64,000 nucleotides of DNA from Alentia gelatinosa (taxonomy: Eukaryota; Annelida; Polychaeta; Phyllodocida; Polynoidae). Where the stretch lies: assembly GCA_950022655.1 (NCBI GenBank), contig OX465579.1, positions 51,687,950 to 51,751,949 on the forward strand. Reading direction: 5' to 3'. The translations under genes and the position numbers were made by a program. The notes under the pieces were generated by a model. That model did no database searches and was not told the origin of the DNA. It worked only from the letters and a program-made list of their open reading frames with translations. Each line of letters starts with the position of its first letter. The first letter of the stretch is position 1. Shown piece after piece: positions 11,135-22,355 of the stretch.

Positions 11135-11385
11135 AGCCTGTTTCCATTGGCCGATTCATTAGTAAATAGAAACAGACATGCAGAGCAGTGCTCACCGATT
11201 AATTGTGCATAGATTATATAATGAGGCCACCATCGGTATGGACCTGTCAAATGCAGCAGAAACAGGGCCTACATTGCACCCTCACCAATATTTTCATACC
11301 GACGTACAGTCTGTGGCACCAACAACAGACATTTAGGAGTATTGAAAAAACCTCCGCCGTTTTGCTCAGCCAATGGAAACGGGCT
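11135..11385. mobile_element. MITE family C, copy 1 (251 bp)
   Basis: Terminal inverted repeats: left AGCCTGTTTCCATTGGCCGA, right ends GCCAATGGAAACGGGCT. A candidate 3 bp target duplication TAA flanks both ends (11132-11134 and 11386-11388). A 3 bp TWA duplication is characteristic of PIF/Harbinger elements, so that superfamily is suggested but not proven. Related ends occur at 14880-15009 and 39998-40384. No transposase is encoded. Confidence 0.75.
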
Positions 11386-11388
11386 TAA

Positions 11389-12633
11389 CTACAAAGGTTG
11401 AGATTATGGAACCATGTATTCGTAGAAAAATGTTATCAGGCATAATCCGAGGCTGTTTAATATCTCAGCAATCCATGAGCTGACAAATACAGAAACAAGA
11501 AGTCGAACGAGACAGTCGAAAAAAGAGAACTTATTCATCTCATGACCCAAAAAGGAAATATTTAGGAAACCAGCGATATACTCTGGGATCATGTTTTTGA
11601 ATACCTTAACACTGGAAATCGAACTGAGGGGTCTAAGAGATTGTTTAGAAGGGAGTTGATAAAAAAGCCTAAAATGATTTAATCAATAAGAAGGTTTTAG
11701 TGTTGTAAAAATATGATGGGTGGGCTCCGACATGCTGTAATGTTATGCAATCATATGTACATATTTATAGATCAATGGAAAAATAAGGCAACATGACAAT
11801 AATTTTGGAACTAAAATGTGGTATACAAAATCAAAAACATTAAAATCATTATTTTGTACTAGCGGTAGCAAGCTTTATTATACAAGTATACGTCCATTGC
11901 CTATGTTAGAATACTTTTGTAAATAACATGAAAATACTCTCCATTGCACATTTATTGGAAGAACGATTGAAAAATCGAAATCGATAAAGACATATTTTCT
12001 CCCTAAAAAAGGGGAGTTGTTTAAGACGACACTGTGGGAGGACACTCACCTGCAGTTAGCTTAGTCCTAGCTAAAGGATTATCATATGACATCTCAAGGC
12101 AAAAGACATAAACAAGACTTGTAAAAAAGTACAGCGATGAGGAATCGCGGAAGTGTCCCTTTTCTAACGGCTGCTGCTCATCTTATGTTACAAATACACG
12201 GATAAAACCATGACCGGCACATTACAAACACAGCCGAGCTACTTCCGGACACGCACAGCATTATAAATCCTCGCCACTTTCTGCTCTCCTTTAAAACTTG
12301 TTGATTTGCGACGGAATTGCAAGACAAAGCAGCGGAATTCATCTGATTTGTCTGTAAGTGACTTTAGCTGGTCCGTTTCCTTCATGAGGTGATAATAAAA
12401 CCGCGGCTTATTGACAATGGCCCAATGGGTTGGGATGGTAAGGAGGGGCGCAGTCCCTCACACGTTTAGAGATTCTTATCTTTTTGCTTTCGTGGACGGG
12501 CAAACCTAAAAATGTTTAAGAAACCTTAAAAAATACATTTAGAGGTGTTTTCGACGCCCGACTTCAGTGTTGGTGCGTTGTGAGTCTCTTGCAGTCTGTT
12601 AAAAAGGGAAGGGAGTCTGTCTTTAACAGCCAC
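11389..12633. other. Non-coding stretch, nothing recognised
   Basis: AT-rich unique-looking DNA. The minus-strand frame at 11404-11592 is unsupported. Confidence 0.5.
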
Positions 12634-12677
12634 GAGCAGTTCTGAGCAGCTCTGAGTTGTTCTGAGCAGCTCTGAGA
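12634..12677. repeat. 10 bp array of GAGCAGCTCT
   Basis: Four and a half 10 bp units (GAGCAGTTCT, GAGCAGCTCT, GAGTTGTTCT, GAGCAGCTCT, GAGATA). The core GAGCAGCTC is a palindrome around a central A. The same decamer recurs near 22331 and 58030. Confidence 0.85.
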
Positions 12678-13495
12678 TAGCGGGTACGGGTGAGTGGGAG
12701 GCCCAGCTGTTTCTGTGGTCCTTGTCTATTAGTCAACACCATAAAAACTATTCTGACTTGGTAGTTGATTGAGAACGAACATGACAACAATATTGCCTAT
12801 AGAAAATTCAGAAAGACAATTTCAGTTTAGAATAATGATTATCTTTCTTAAGCATATTAACCGTTCGTATTGTGCATTGTTAAATGATTTCTAATTGGAA
12901 AGTATTTCATCATACAAGAATATATAGATTTTCAGGACTAAGCATCAGATCCAAAACAATGTATTGTCTCTACTGTTCTCTGGGGTAAAATTCCCATCTC
13001 TAAGCTCCTCTCATTTGTAACTGTCATCTATGATATCCCCAAACGAATCGTAATACTGCTCATATTATTGATTTAATTTCAATTTGATTGATGACATTAT
13101 TGATCCCACGGGTAAATGTTTACCGCTGTATAACAAACATCAATTCCTGTGGTCCCCTATTACACTTAATTGCATCTGGTGTCTACTTCCCATCATGACT
13201 TTGGGTTGCAGCCTATATTGGCTTCTGTTCCTGTCATCGCCTTGACTTATCATGAGGCCTTCGGGTCTGGATTCTCCGTATACAAATATATCATTGTAGT
13301 GCCGTTGTAGATTTAATCGGATGTAATGATGGATTCTTTCATCTGATCTACCAAGGGCTTTAGTTTATGGCAGCACTCTGGCCTCAGAATCTGGTCTCTA
13401 CATCCGATGTGCTTAAATGGGTTCTATAAATGAAACATATTTCCCGAGTTCTTCCTGACGCTATGCTACGAAAGATGCGCCTCTAATATTACAAT
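12678..13495. other. Non-coding stretch, nothing recognised
   Basis: AT-rich unique-looking DNA without supported features. Confidence 0.5.
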
Positions 13496-13741
13496 TCATC
13501 TCGGTATCCCGTACAAGTGTATTTTATCTGTGGTTATTGTTTCAGGCTGTTCTTGAACATTCTTGTCATGCTGGCTTCTCTTTGTGACTTTAGTCTCAGG
13601 CTGCTCCTGACCTTTCTGAATATATCGAGTCTTATTCAGAACTTCAAATCTCTTTTGGTCTTTCTTCTCGTAGTGGATTCTATTTGTGACTTCTGTTTCA
13701 GACTGCTCCAGATCATTCTTTTTATCGTGGCTTTTGGTCAT
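13496..13741 (-). CDS. Candidate repeat-protein exon, low confidence
   Basis: An 81-residue frame that is very rich in K, E, Q, D, T and R, with no hydrophobic segment. It contains four related modules (for example QEQPETKVTKRSQHDKN). The distances between equivalent glutamates are 54, 48 and 54 bp, all multiples of three. Upstream of the first methionine the frame stays open to about 13800 and shows a further weak module beginning QEQINPRE. Frame-preserving indels are what a coding exon would give, but a 51-54 bp repeat with no stop is also open by chance, and the plus strand is open here too. No family is recognised. It could equally be plain minisatellite DNA. Confidence 0.2.
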   Translation of the reverse strand: MTKSHDKKNDLEQSETEVTNRIHYEKKDQKRFEVLNKTRYIQKGQEQPETKVTKRSQHDKNVQEQPETITTDKIHLYGIPR

Positions 13742-13770
13742 GGCTTCTATGGTGGCTTCCCTGGGGTTTA
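13537..13770. repeat. Degenerate 48-54 bp tandem repeat
   Basis: Landmarks TTCAGGCTGTTCTTGAAC (from 13541), CTCAGGCTGCTCCTGACC (from 13595), CTTCAAATCTCTTTTGGTC (near 13642) and TTCAGACTGCTCCAGATC (near 13697) mark equivalent points. See the minus-strand frame over the same DNA. Confidence 0.7.
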
Positions 13771-13799
13771 TTTGTTCTTGTGTAGAGTACGTGTACCCC

Positions 13800-14150
13800 G
13801 CTCATGATCTCTCCCAGGAGCACGGTGGCGTGCTCCCACCCCTCACCGCACCACGCCATAGCTCCCGCCTCCAGGTGCTCTTTATGAATGCCGCTAATCG
13901 TTTTTCCGTGTACTCTCTGAGCGGCTCATCCTTCTCACGAATTCCGCGCCGTTTTCCAAAGCGCCCCCTGCCTTCTCATGACTTCTCACCGCCGTTTCCA
14001 CGCCCTCTTTTTGTCGACGATTCTTTTGGATTAATGGTTTTGATGTACGTCAGGCGCTTTTCCCGCACACCTGCCACTGACGCGTCACGTCTGACGTCAC
14101 GACGACATCACGTGCCTTCCATGCGTGCGCAGCCGCGTTCGCTTCACTCT
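13800..14150. promoter_or_regulatory. CpG-rich patch
   Basis: CpG-rich block with clustered CACGTC, CGTCACG and ACGTCACGACG motifs near 14085-14115, including a perfect CRE (TGACGTCA) at about 14093. The 187-residue frame over it (13686-14249) has no recognisable domain. Confidence 0.25.
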
Positions 14151-14879
14151 TCCTGCACAGACCCCTATCACCTCCTCACCTCATACGTTATGCAGTCTGA
14201 GATTGATCACTCTCCAAACAATTTGACATTTATGTTCATTGTCACTTGAAACGTGGCCGGAGACAAGGTTTCTGGTCCCTGAGCCTCTTTTACACCCGCG
14301 ACGCCCGCTCCTGTTTTACCTTGCAGTCTTTTCCGAACGCACCCGGGGCTGATAATAATTGATCGAAGGTATCAATATTTGATCGCCTGTTTTCTGTGAC
14401 TGACAGCTCCGATGCCCATCTATTAAAAATAAGAGCGCAGTTGGTTTGTACCTGGCGCCGGGAAGAAGTGGAAGATTTAGTGGCCGCCTTCAGAGTCATT
14501 TACCAATGGAAGGCTTGCTTTTTGCTGTTTCATAGAGACGCCGCCGTTTTGAGCACTGTTATTGTACGTGAGCAGCTGTTTATGGGGAAACTGCATGTCA
14601 TAAACCTCTCATAAACAGCTGTAGTGGACATAAACAGTCAAAGGTAACCGTAACACTCCATAAGAAGAACGACCGGCCTTGACCGGCCCATCCCCGCTAC
14701 TGGTTGGGTGAGAGCGTTCGGAGGGTAGAATGTAGTGAGAGTAAAAACCGCAGGAATTCTTTCGAATACCTTTTTGAATATTTGTTTATTGCCAACATCT
14801 GAAAGGACTATAACCTTTCTGTTGCACAACATGACGATCGCAACACAGATTATCGGAGTCCACACCTGGGATCCATATA

Positions 14880-15009
14880 GGCCCGTTTCCATTGGCCAAC
14901 GAAAACGGTGTGGATCTCCTAATAATCTACTTCTATTGTGCCTTAGCAGTGATTAAGGTCCGTCGGTGGTTCCTGTCTGTTGATCGGTGACGGCCAATGG
15001 AAATGGGCT
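14880..15009. mobile_element. MITE family C, copy 2 (130 bp)
   Basis: Ends GGCCCGTTTCCATTGGCCA (14880-14898) and GGCCAATGGAAATGGGCT (14992-15009) are inverted repeats of each other and match family C. Inside, read on the minus strand from the right end, GAACCACCGA also occurs in copy 3 at about the same distance from its left end. No clear target duplication was found. Confidence 0.75.
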
Positions 15010-18000
15010 TTTAGGAGAACTCAAAAGAATATACATAATCGATGAGACGATATAGAAAATCTGTATCTGCTATAATTTCACCATGATTCAACAAGTTTGG
15101 TACTTTTGAACAGGGAACCGTCCGTCCTCGACATTCACGCTACACCCAGACGTACATAAATCTGACGCCATTATCGTTGCGTCTCGTGCTCAACCCCTCC
15201 CGTGAATTAACCGATATGTTGATTGCGACAAAGTATCTCCCGACAAATAAGGAGATGAATTAAGATCACACTACCAAACATTGTGTATATGCACGGCCTT
15301 AGTGTCACTCATCTATTGCAGTCAATCACGGTATTACTCGAAGTAAAACACTCTTAGTCGGAAATATCTATGTAAAGTCACACCTGTTCATAAACTGCGC
15401 CGTTATGGGTTGCACAATGTCCGTAGGCATTTTCCTTGGCTTTTCGACCGATTGCCTTCGAAAGGTCAGCTGTCACAAAAAGGTCATACTTAAACCATTT
15501 CTGCTCCCTCGAGATCATACTTACTCGAAGGGTGCAATAGCCCCTTGATTAACACTGATTTGGCATATTTCCTTCTAGCATATCGTGTTCTCTGGTGACC
15601 TTGTATCACAGGAACGGCATTGTCATAACATTGATCACCATCTTTAACATTATGGACGTTCCACTGAAGATATCATCAAACATTTTCAGGCGTTACAGCA
15701 TCAACATATTCAGTAATCCATGGATGAATGAATTTTAAATACCCACTTTGATTTCTCCACCGGAAATTACAGGTGGGTAAACCAGTGCCATACCTTCGAC
15801 GATTTGACCCTCTTCAAGTTCTACGCCCTTCTACACGCTATTCTATTATAAATGTAGACTAAATGACTCAATAAGATGACGTTTTCGGCAATCTTCTTCC
15901 ACCATTGTTCGGGCACTGAAGAGTCGCCCACCTGACCAGGAAGGGGATGTCTTCTATTGAAACAGAGTGTCTGCCGCAGACAATGGTGCATTCACTGACT
16001 CCACTCAAAGGTGCACTGCATGTACCCACAGCTCAGCATTAGGGACTGCCTGCATGTAGCAGTCATTGTATGTCTTTCTCATATGACGCTGGGTTATGTC
16101 CCGGTGCCGTCCACTCACCGATCTCAACAAAACGCCACTTTGACAGGTGTACATAGTGTTTTCTTTTTTCTCAATGGCTTCCGTTGGTGAACAAAGGCTG
16201 GATCTCATGACATGTTCTGCAGGCTGATGGCACTGGCTATTAGGTTATACATGCGCCTTAAAGCAGCACTATGCTGCTTTTTGTGCAGGCCGACTCTGCT
16301 CGTAATGGACTGGCGCCAGCTTGCGTCTCCTAGCGGCCGTAAAGCAGAGTGCGGGGCCTTACCCGTTACAACGGGAGCTCCATGACCACCGATGCGCGAC
16401 GAGGCAGCCCTGCTGACACGCATGCGCATGGAGTAGTTGGGCGGTGTCGGGTCTCGGCCAGGATCTACATGTGCTTTATGAGCACCTGACCTTCCGACAA
16501 GGTATGCTTTATGATAGGGGCACTTACTATCGTGTGTACTCCATAGGACACCCTGGTTCCGAGAACAGGCATTCTTTACCTATATCGCACACTACCTTTT
16601 GTCTATAGAATACAGCTCAGCCTAAGATTTTATACCTCTGAAAAGTGATTGACAGGGGTGACATGCTGGATATAACATATTCAGAGAAAACTAGACAAGA
16701 AGAGCAACAATAACAACTATAAAAAACCACCCCAAAACAACAACAAGCGCAAGGGGAATTAGGAGACACAAGACTCATACCTTTCCGATACTCCTTACCT
16801 ACGTATGGTATACAATGTCCCCACTATATTCAACACTAGTGGTTGGATTAAAGAAATACATGTAAGCCTGAGATACCAAGCCAGTCAAGCATAGAATATT
16901 GGGATCTCTTTACCAAATTTTTTTCAAACCACGGACTCAGTACGGAAGTCCAACGGAACGAAGAAATTACACACATCTCTTTACCAGGTACTAGACCTGT
17001 TCAATTTTCTTTCCGTCAAGGCCCTTCATACGTCTAAACAGACAATCTTGAATCTGAATTTACCATATCTAGTCAGCACACCTGATACTTCGGTCCCCAT
17101 TCAGAGTAAGACGTAATATTGTGACCATCGATGCATTGGGTGATAAAATAAAGAAGTTCCTTAACAAAATATACTTTGCAACAGTCGCCCTCCAACTTTT
17201 CAGACAGGGCATGCATTTAACAGTGCCTTTAGCGGTAGGGATACTGTGTAGGACTCTAATAGTTTGTAAAGCTCATTTCATGATAAAAAGTACTTCAGTG
17301 CAGTACCACTCGAAAACAGGTGCTGTTAGGCCATAAGCTCACTTCACTACTATATAAATAAGTAGACTTTTTCTGTGTTGCCCAGTCTTGCCACTGTATT
17401 TTATGAGAGTAGCGGAGTCAAACGGTGGAGGGGAGACTGGTGAGGGGTTTCGTCCATCCTACGCCCCACTCGGTGACGTGACAGGCGTCGTCGGGCGATC
17501 TACGCGGGAGAGTGGATCTTTATTCACCGCTGCCGGGGAGTCCGGAGCCGCTATAGTGAACAGGAAAGCTGGCCGCAATACAGGCACCCCCTCTCAATGC
17601 ACAGACATTTCGCTCCTAGTGGAGATCACGAGATTAGGCTCGTTAGGCCTTTGTCCGCCTACCTGCGCCGCCTAACCCTGATGGCTTACGTCACGGACGC
17701 TCATCTACATGTGGCTGTATGTGTGTGAGTGGGAGGGGGTAACCTCCGCCCACCTCTTGCTCACACATACATCTCGCATACAGGTGGGAAGTATAGACTC
17801 GTGTACTCTATAGACCCTGCACATAGTGGACCATGCAGTGTGCGCTTATTCATAGACTCGCCTTTGCTGCACACCAATAGGGCATAGGCAGAGCACCATA
17901 TATAACTGTCAGATGCTGACACACCGGCCAGCGTGTCAGCAGGGCTGGACTAATGTTAACATGGGGCTAGAGTGAAGTGTACCTGGCCGAACTATACAGT

Positions 18001-18149
18001 AGACTCAGTGGATTCATAGGGAAGGTAGAGGTATAGAACACTGACCAAAAACTAACTAGACACCTGCTCTAACATACGTATAGACCTGCCTGATATAATT
18101 GTAGCTATGAGTGATATTCTGTTTAGCTGACATAGGAAATTATAAACTG
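15010..18149. other. Non-coding stretch, nothing recognised
   Basis: Three kilobases of unique-looking DNA. Short frames at 16205-16429, 17121-17336 and 17388-17675 lack motifs. A small hairpin-like stretch with GTATGTGTGTGAG near 17718 and CTCACACATAC near 17760 is the only local structure noticed. Confidence 0.45.
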
Positions 18150-18590
18150 GGCTTCTCTGGGTACCTTTAAAGGTCTTGTCTAGCGTATCGCTACTCTAGG
18201 TTACCGTTATAGGTCTGCCTAGCATATAGCTGCTCTATTATACTAACAGGTCCGCTAGTCTGGCTTCTGCGGTACGTCCAGGGCCAAGGCTAAAGACCCC
18301 CCTCCCCCACTACCACCACAATCACCACCACCACTAGTCTTAGTCTGGCTTCTGTGGTATGTCCCCGGTCCAAGGTTATAGACCCCAATGACTAGTCTCA
18401 GTCTGTTTTCTGTGGAACGTCCCGGGCCAGGTACATAGACCCCCCTCCCCGCCACTAGTCTCAGTCTGGCTTCTGCAGTATGTCCCCGGGCCAAGGTTAT
18501 AGATCCCCACCACTAGTCTCAGTCTGTCTTCTGCAGTACTCCCAGGCCAAGGTTATAGACCCCAATGACTAGTCTCGGTCTGTCTTCTGT
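18150..18590. repeat. Minisatellite, ~56-79 bp units
   Basis: Six units begin with CTAGTCT at 18255, 18334, 18392, 18455, 18513 and 18569. Each runs CTAGTCTCAGTCTGGCTTCT, then GTCCCCGGGCCAAGGTTATAGACCCC. The first spacing is longer (79 bp) because of a C- and CCA-rich insert. A related pair with TACCTTTAAAGGTCT and TACCGTTATAGGTCT lies just upstream (18150-18240). Confidence 0.85.
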
Positions 18591-18599
18591 GGGGTCTGT

Positions 18600-18880
18600 A
18601 GCACGTTCCGCGTCGGGATTCGATTTCCGCGCTCACCAATTGATGAAAACACTCTGACTGGGCGCGCGACAACGAACGCCAAATCCAATCTGTCAGCGGC
18701 CGGCGCCGTTCCCCGCTCGTGACAACTGCATTTTGGCGCCGATCCCTCGCCCGCCGACCGACACTGGCGCCCTGTGCCCAACAAATTGCCGACCTGCTCG
18801 CCAGGAATATCATTTACACATTTAGACGGCGTGCTGCATATGGTATAGACACGGTGCTGGGGGCGACGGCCGACGAGGCA
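18600..18880. promoter_or_regulatory. CpG-rich patch
   Basis: GGCGCC, GCGCGC and CGGCCGGCGCCG clusters directly follow the minisatellite. The minus-strand frames here appear compositional. No exon recognised. Confidence 0.2.
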
Positions 18881-20433
18881 GGACCTCCCATGGAATAATG
18901 TTAACTCTGGAACATTTCACAAAGGTGTTAACCAGAGGGTATCACTATAGGATAAAAACTACTGTAGTTCTGTTTATTAGAGTATTCACAATGGAGACGC
19001 TCACAAGGGTGTGAAGAGCAGCTCACTAAGATGCTCGCTGTAGAAAGGCTCGATACGGTGTTGAGCCCAAAGGAGCTTACTCGGCAATTAATATTTTTGC
19101 GATGTAAAAGAAGTATCCACATTTCTTTCTGAATTTCCTTTCTTTATTTTCAAGAAAATGCGCTGACGATCATAAATTTCTTTTGGCAGTTTGACGTTAG
19201 CACTCATGCAGAAGATGTGAAGAAAACATTCTGATTGAGAGTCTCGTAGAGGGGTCATTTTCGTGCGTAGTTTACCAACTAAAATTAATTACTAGACCTT
19301 TACCCGTACAATTAAGACATGCTCCACTCATATCAAGTCTCCTGTCCCTGTACTGATCTATTGAATTGTATGTCGCGTAGTAGGTGTGAAGGAGTATCAC
19401 ATGCCGATGAAAGTGTAAGGTGTACCTGGAAAATGTTAATTGGAAATCAAGGACGTTGTCCATTTACCATTATGATAGATAAGAGGTCATGATTGATACT
19501 AGGGGTGTCTCCTTTATCTATGATCTTGTTAATTGTGACAATATCCTCTTCAGACTATAGATGCTCTGCACCTCAGTCTAGGCTTTTTGAAAGATCTTAA
19601 TTTGAGCCCTGTTACATAGCATACGATTGAGCTACATGGTCTTTGAAGAAGACCATCAACCTTCTTTTATTGTGTTCACTAGATGTCACCTCGTGGCTTT
19701 GAGTTATTGGTAAATGATAGTGTATATAGAATGAAACGTTTTTCGCTGGAACACCCCGTTTGTAGTAAATGCACTACAGCCCGGCGATTTTCTATGCCAT
19801 CCATGACCATTGTGTACGCCCCATTTCCTGGCAGCATACCACCGTCTTTATACAGCCCGCTCGCCCCGTATTCCCCGACGGCTCACTCCCTGCCGCTTAT
19901 TTCATCAGCACCGGGTGTCAATACGCTCTTAATATCACCATCAGGGTCGATACGTCCCCTGATGCAGCCCTTGGAACAATAGTCGCCGACGGGCGGCCAG
20001 TGTATAACGCAATCCCGTAAGACATGTCCGGCTAGCCTGCTCCATCCGTTGCCCTCGCCCACTACTGTCCTCTCCCCCACCATACCCCGGCCCGGACAGC
20101 TGCACCCCACCTCGCCCCACCCCGACCCCCGACCTGCCGCTCGCCGGGCCGCCACCCCGTAGTACTGGTCATTCCCACAAATAGACCATGTCTGAGTGGT
20201 TTCCAAATTCCCTCCTTTACGGCTGGCCAGGTCCCTGTGCAGGAGGCATCGTAGAAATACGATTCGAATTCCTGATTTGAAGGTCATCGGGCGAGATATA
20301 TTCGCAGCTTGCGGTGGAAGGGGTCCTCAGGGGCAGATTGGTGTCGGGGCCATGTCTCAGTCTGTGTTGGAGCACTATAGAATTCCATGAGACAAGAGTT
20401 CCCTCAGTTGTATATAGTGTGAACTATATTGTG

Positions 20434-20436
<3 letters not shown>
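18881..20436. other. Non-coding stretch
   Basis: Unique-looking DNA with a GC-rich section at 19990-20160 (CCCCACC/CCCCGACC). Overlapping frames on both strands (19683-20287) show no recognisable domain. Confidence 0.45.
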
Positions 20437-20502
<66 letters not shown>

Positions 20503-20580
20503 TATATAGATATATAGATATATAGATATATAGATATATATTTAAAAATATATATATATATAATATATATATATAGTGAG
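20437..20580. repeat. TA microsatellite with GATATATA tail
   Basis: Uninterrupted (TA)n from about 20437 to 20500, then several ATATATAG/GATATATA octamers to about 20540, then further AT stretches to 20576. Confidence 0.95.
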
Positions 20581-21361
20581 CTGATCTGTCATCACTATAT
20601 ATAGATTATCAGATGTTTTATGCGCTGTTCCGCGGAGCTGCTTTGACACTGCATGAAAACCACCAGTCATGTCGTATACACACCACCGCTTAAATCTGGC
20701 ATTACATTGGCATGTTTTTATATATATGCGTCCACATTTCACGCCAGCGTATCCAGCGTATACAAAGATATTTTTCCTTGTATACGGAAGTGTAATGGCT
20801 GTATTTGCCGCCAAGCGTATATGAGAAGAAATATCCTGTGTGTGACATACATGTACGCGGGTCGAATACAAATCATATACGTTTGGCGTATATATACATG
20901 TATGTATTCTGATAGAAAATAAAAAAAGATTTGCGACCATGTCTCCCCCCTTCAATTTCTGACCACTCGTCTGTGCTGAAGTGTTGGTAGAGTACCCGCC
21001 CTCCCCAACTCCCTCCAGGTCGTTGGTCAATTCACTGTGGGATAATCTTTTGGGGTTATGCTTTTGGGGGGGAAAATTGATTATATAGCATTCGATTTTC
21101 CATATACCAAGGACTTAATGACAAATGGCAAATGAAATAAAAACAACTGTTGTGTCCCCTAGGTGCAGAAATTGGAATTATTCGATAGTATTGGTAAATA
21201 CAACAGAATCAGGCGTATATATATGCAATATATATGACTGCAACATGGACTCTTATATATATACGTCTATAGATGAAGCGTATACACGATGGAAAATAGG
21301 ACTAACTTATCTACGCAAAATAATAACTATATATGCCCGACGTATATATATATATATATAG
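20581..21361. repeat. CGTATA-rich low-complexity block
   Basis: GCGTATA or CGTATA recurs at irregular intervals (near 20752, 20816, 20888, 21214, 21279 and 21344), ending in a short TA run. It resembles an eroded extension of the TA microsatellite. Long frames on both strands (for example 20542-21030 minus) are composition effects. Confidence 0.5.
21085..21175 (+). repeat. Interspersed repeat, family D copy 2
   Basis: Matches 5738-5830 with about 75 percent identity by eye, including TTTTCCATATA and ACTGTTGTGTCCCCT. Confidence 0.6.
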
Positions 21362-22330
21362 ATTAGGGTTTTTCGCGCTGTGAGAGCTACACATTAAAAA
21401 ACAAGATGAGGATGAATTGTATTTACCGATCGAGACCCTGAGGCCATGTTAATAGTATCCACGGCCAATTGTTCTGTATCATAATGTTAACATATACACC
21501 GAGCTGATTAAGTATCCTAAATAGACAAACAAGCAAGTCAAAGTAAAGCAGCCGATTCACGTAGCTGTGTACGCCACAGGGGGCCATACACAGGTTATCC
21601 GTATAGGTAGCAGCAGCACATGAATAGGAAAAGTATGTGCACCAGTGTATAATAATGTGAGCTATTATGTCAGCTGCCATGGAAACCGTATAAACTATAG
21701 CTAACTTCTGAGCTGAGCACTCTATAAGGTTTAGTGTAGAATGCCCTTTGAAATGTACTGTGGGTTGCTCTGAGTTGTACTGTAATCTGTATTGTAAGCT
21801 GGTATGAGCTATGGTGCAATCTGTGCAGTGATCTATACTGGGAAAGGGGCTGGGCTCAGTCTTTCCCAAGCAGTGCCCAATGGTGAAAAACACATTTAAT
21901 CTGTATCCTGAACCAGGAGAGGAGATAGTGTGTACACATGTGTGTTGACTTACGGTGGATGATATTGCTCCTACAAATACCCTCGCTCAGCACTCAGTCT
22001 ACACTCACCGTATTGTCTCCCTTGACCGCCATGGACTGGCGGCATGTGTCAGGCGGGTCGAGTTACTACTCGGTTACTTAAGCCGTCCCCATTGTCTCCT
22101 AAAAACACTCTCCGCTGAGGGCGCTTCAGGGAAGATGGATAGAGAGCGGTGGACAGGTGCAAATAGAAAAATCCACACTCCTCAGTCTATGCACTACTGG
22201 CAAGCATACCATGGAAAATAAAGTAAAGTCATCAGCTTTCCTTGCCCTTGAATACAACCTGCTCTAATCCTCCTCGCGGTAGATTAGCAGGACTGTGCGA
22301 TGAGGATTTGTGTGTAGCGAGCATTGCCTA
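21362..22330. other. Non-coding stretch, nothing recognised
   Basis: The 156-residue minus-strand frame (21423-21893) is cysteine- and tyrosine-rich without a recognised motif. It was not accepted as a gene. Confidence 0.4.
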
Positions 22331-22355
22331 GCAGCTCCGAGCAGCTCCGAGTAGC
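22331..22355. repeat. 10 bp repeat GAGCAGCTCC
   Basis: GCAGCTCCGAGCAGCTCCGAG: about 2.3 units of the same decamer as at 12634 and 58030. Confidence 0.75.

Noticed and set aside
13686..14249. 187-residue plus-strand frame over the CpG-rich patch
   Set aside because: No domain; begins in the minisatellite and ends in unrelated GC-rich DNA.
20542..21030. 162-residue minus-strand frame
   Set aside because: Covers the TA/CGTATA low-complexity block; residue content follows base composition.
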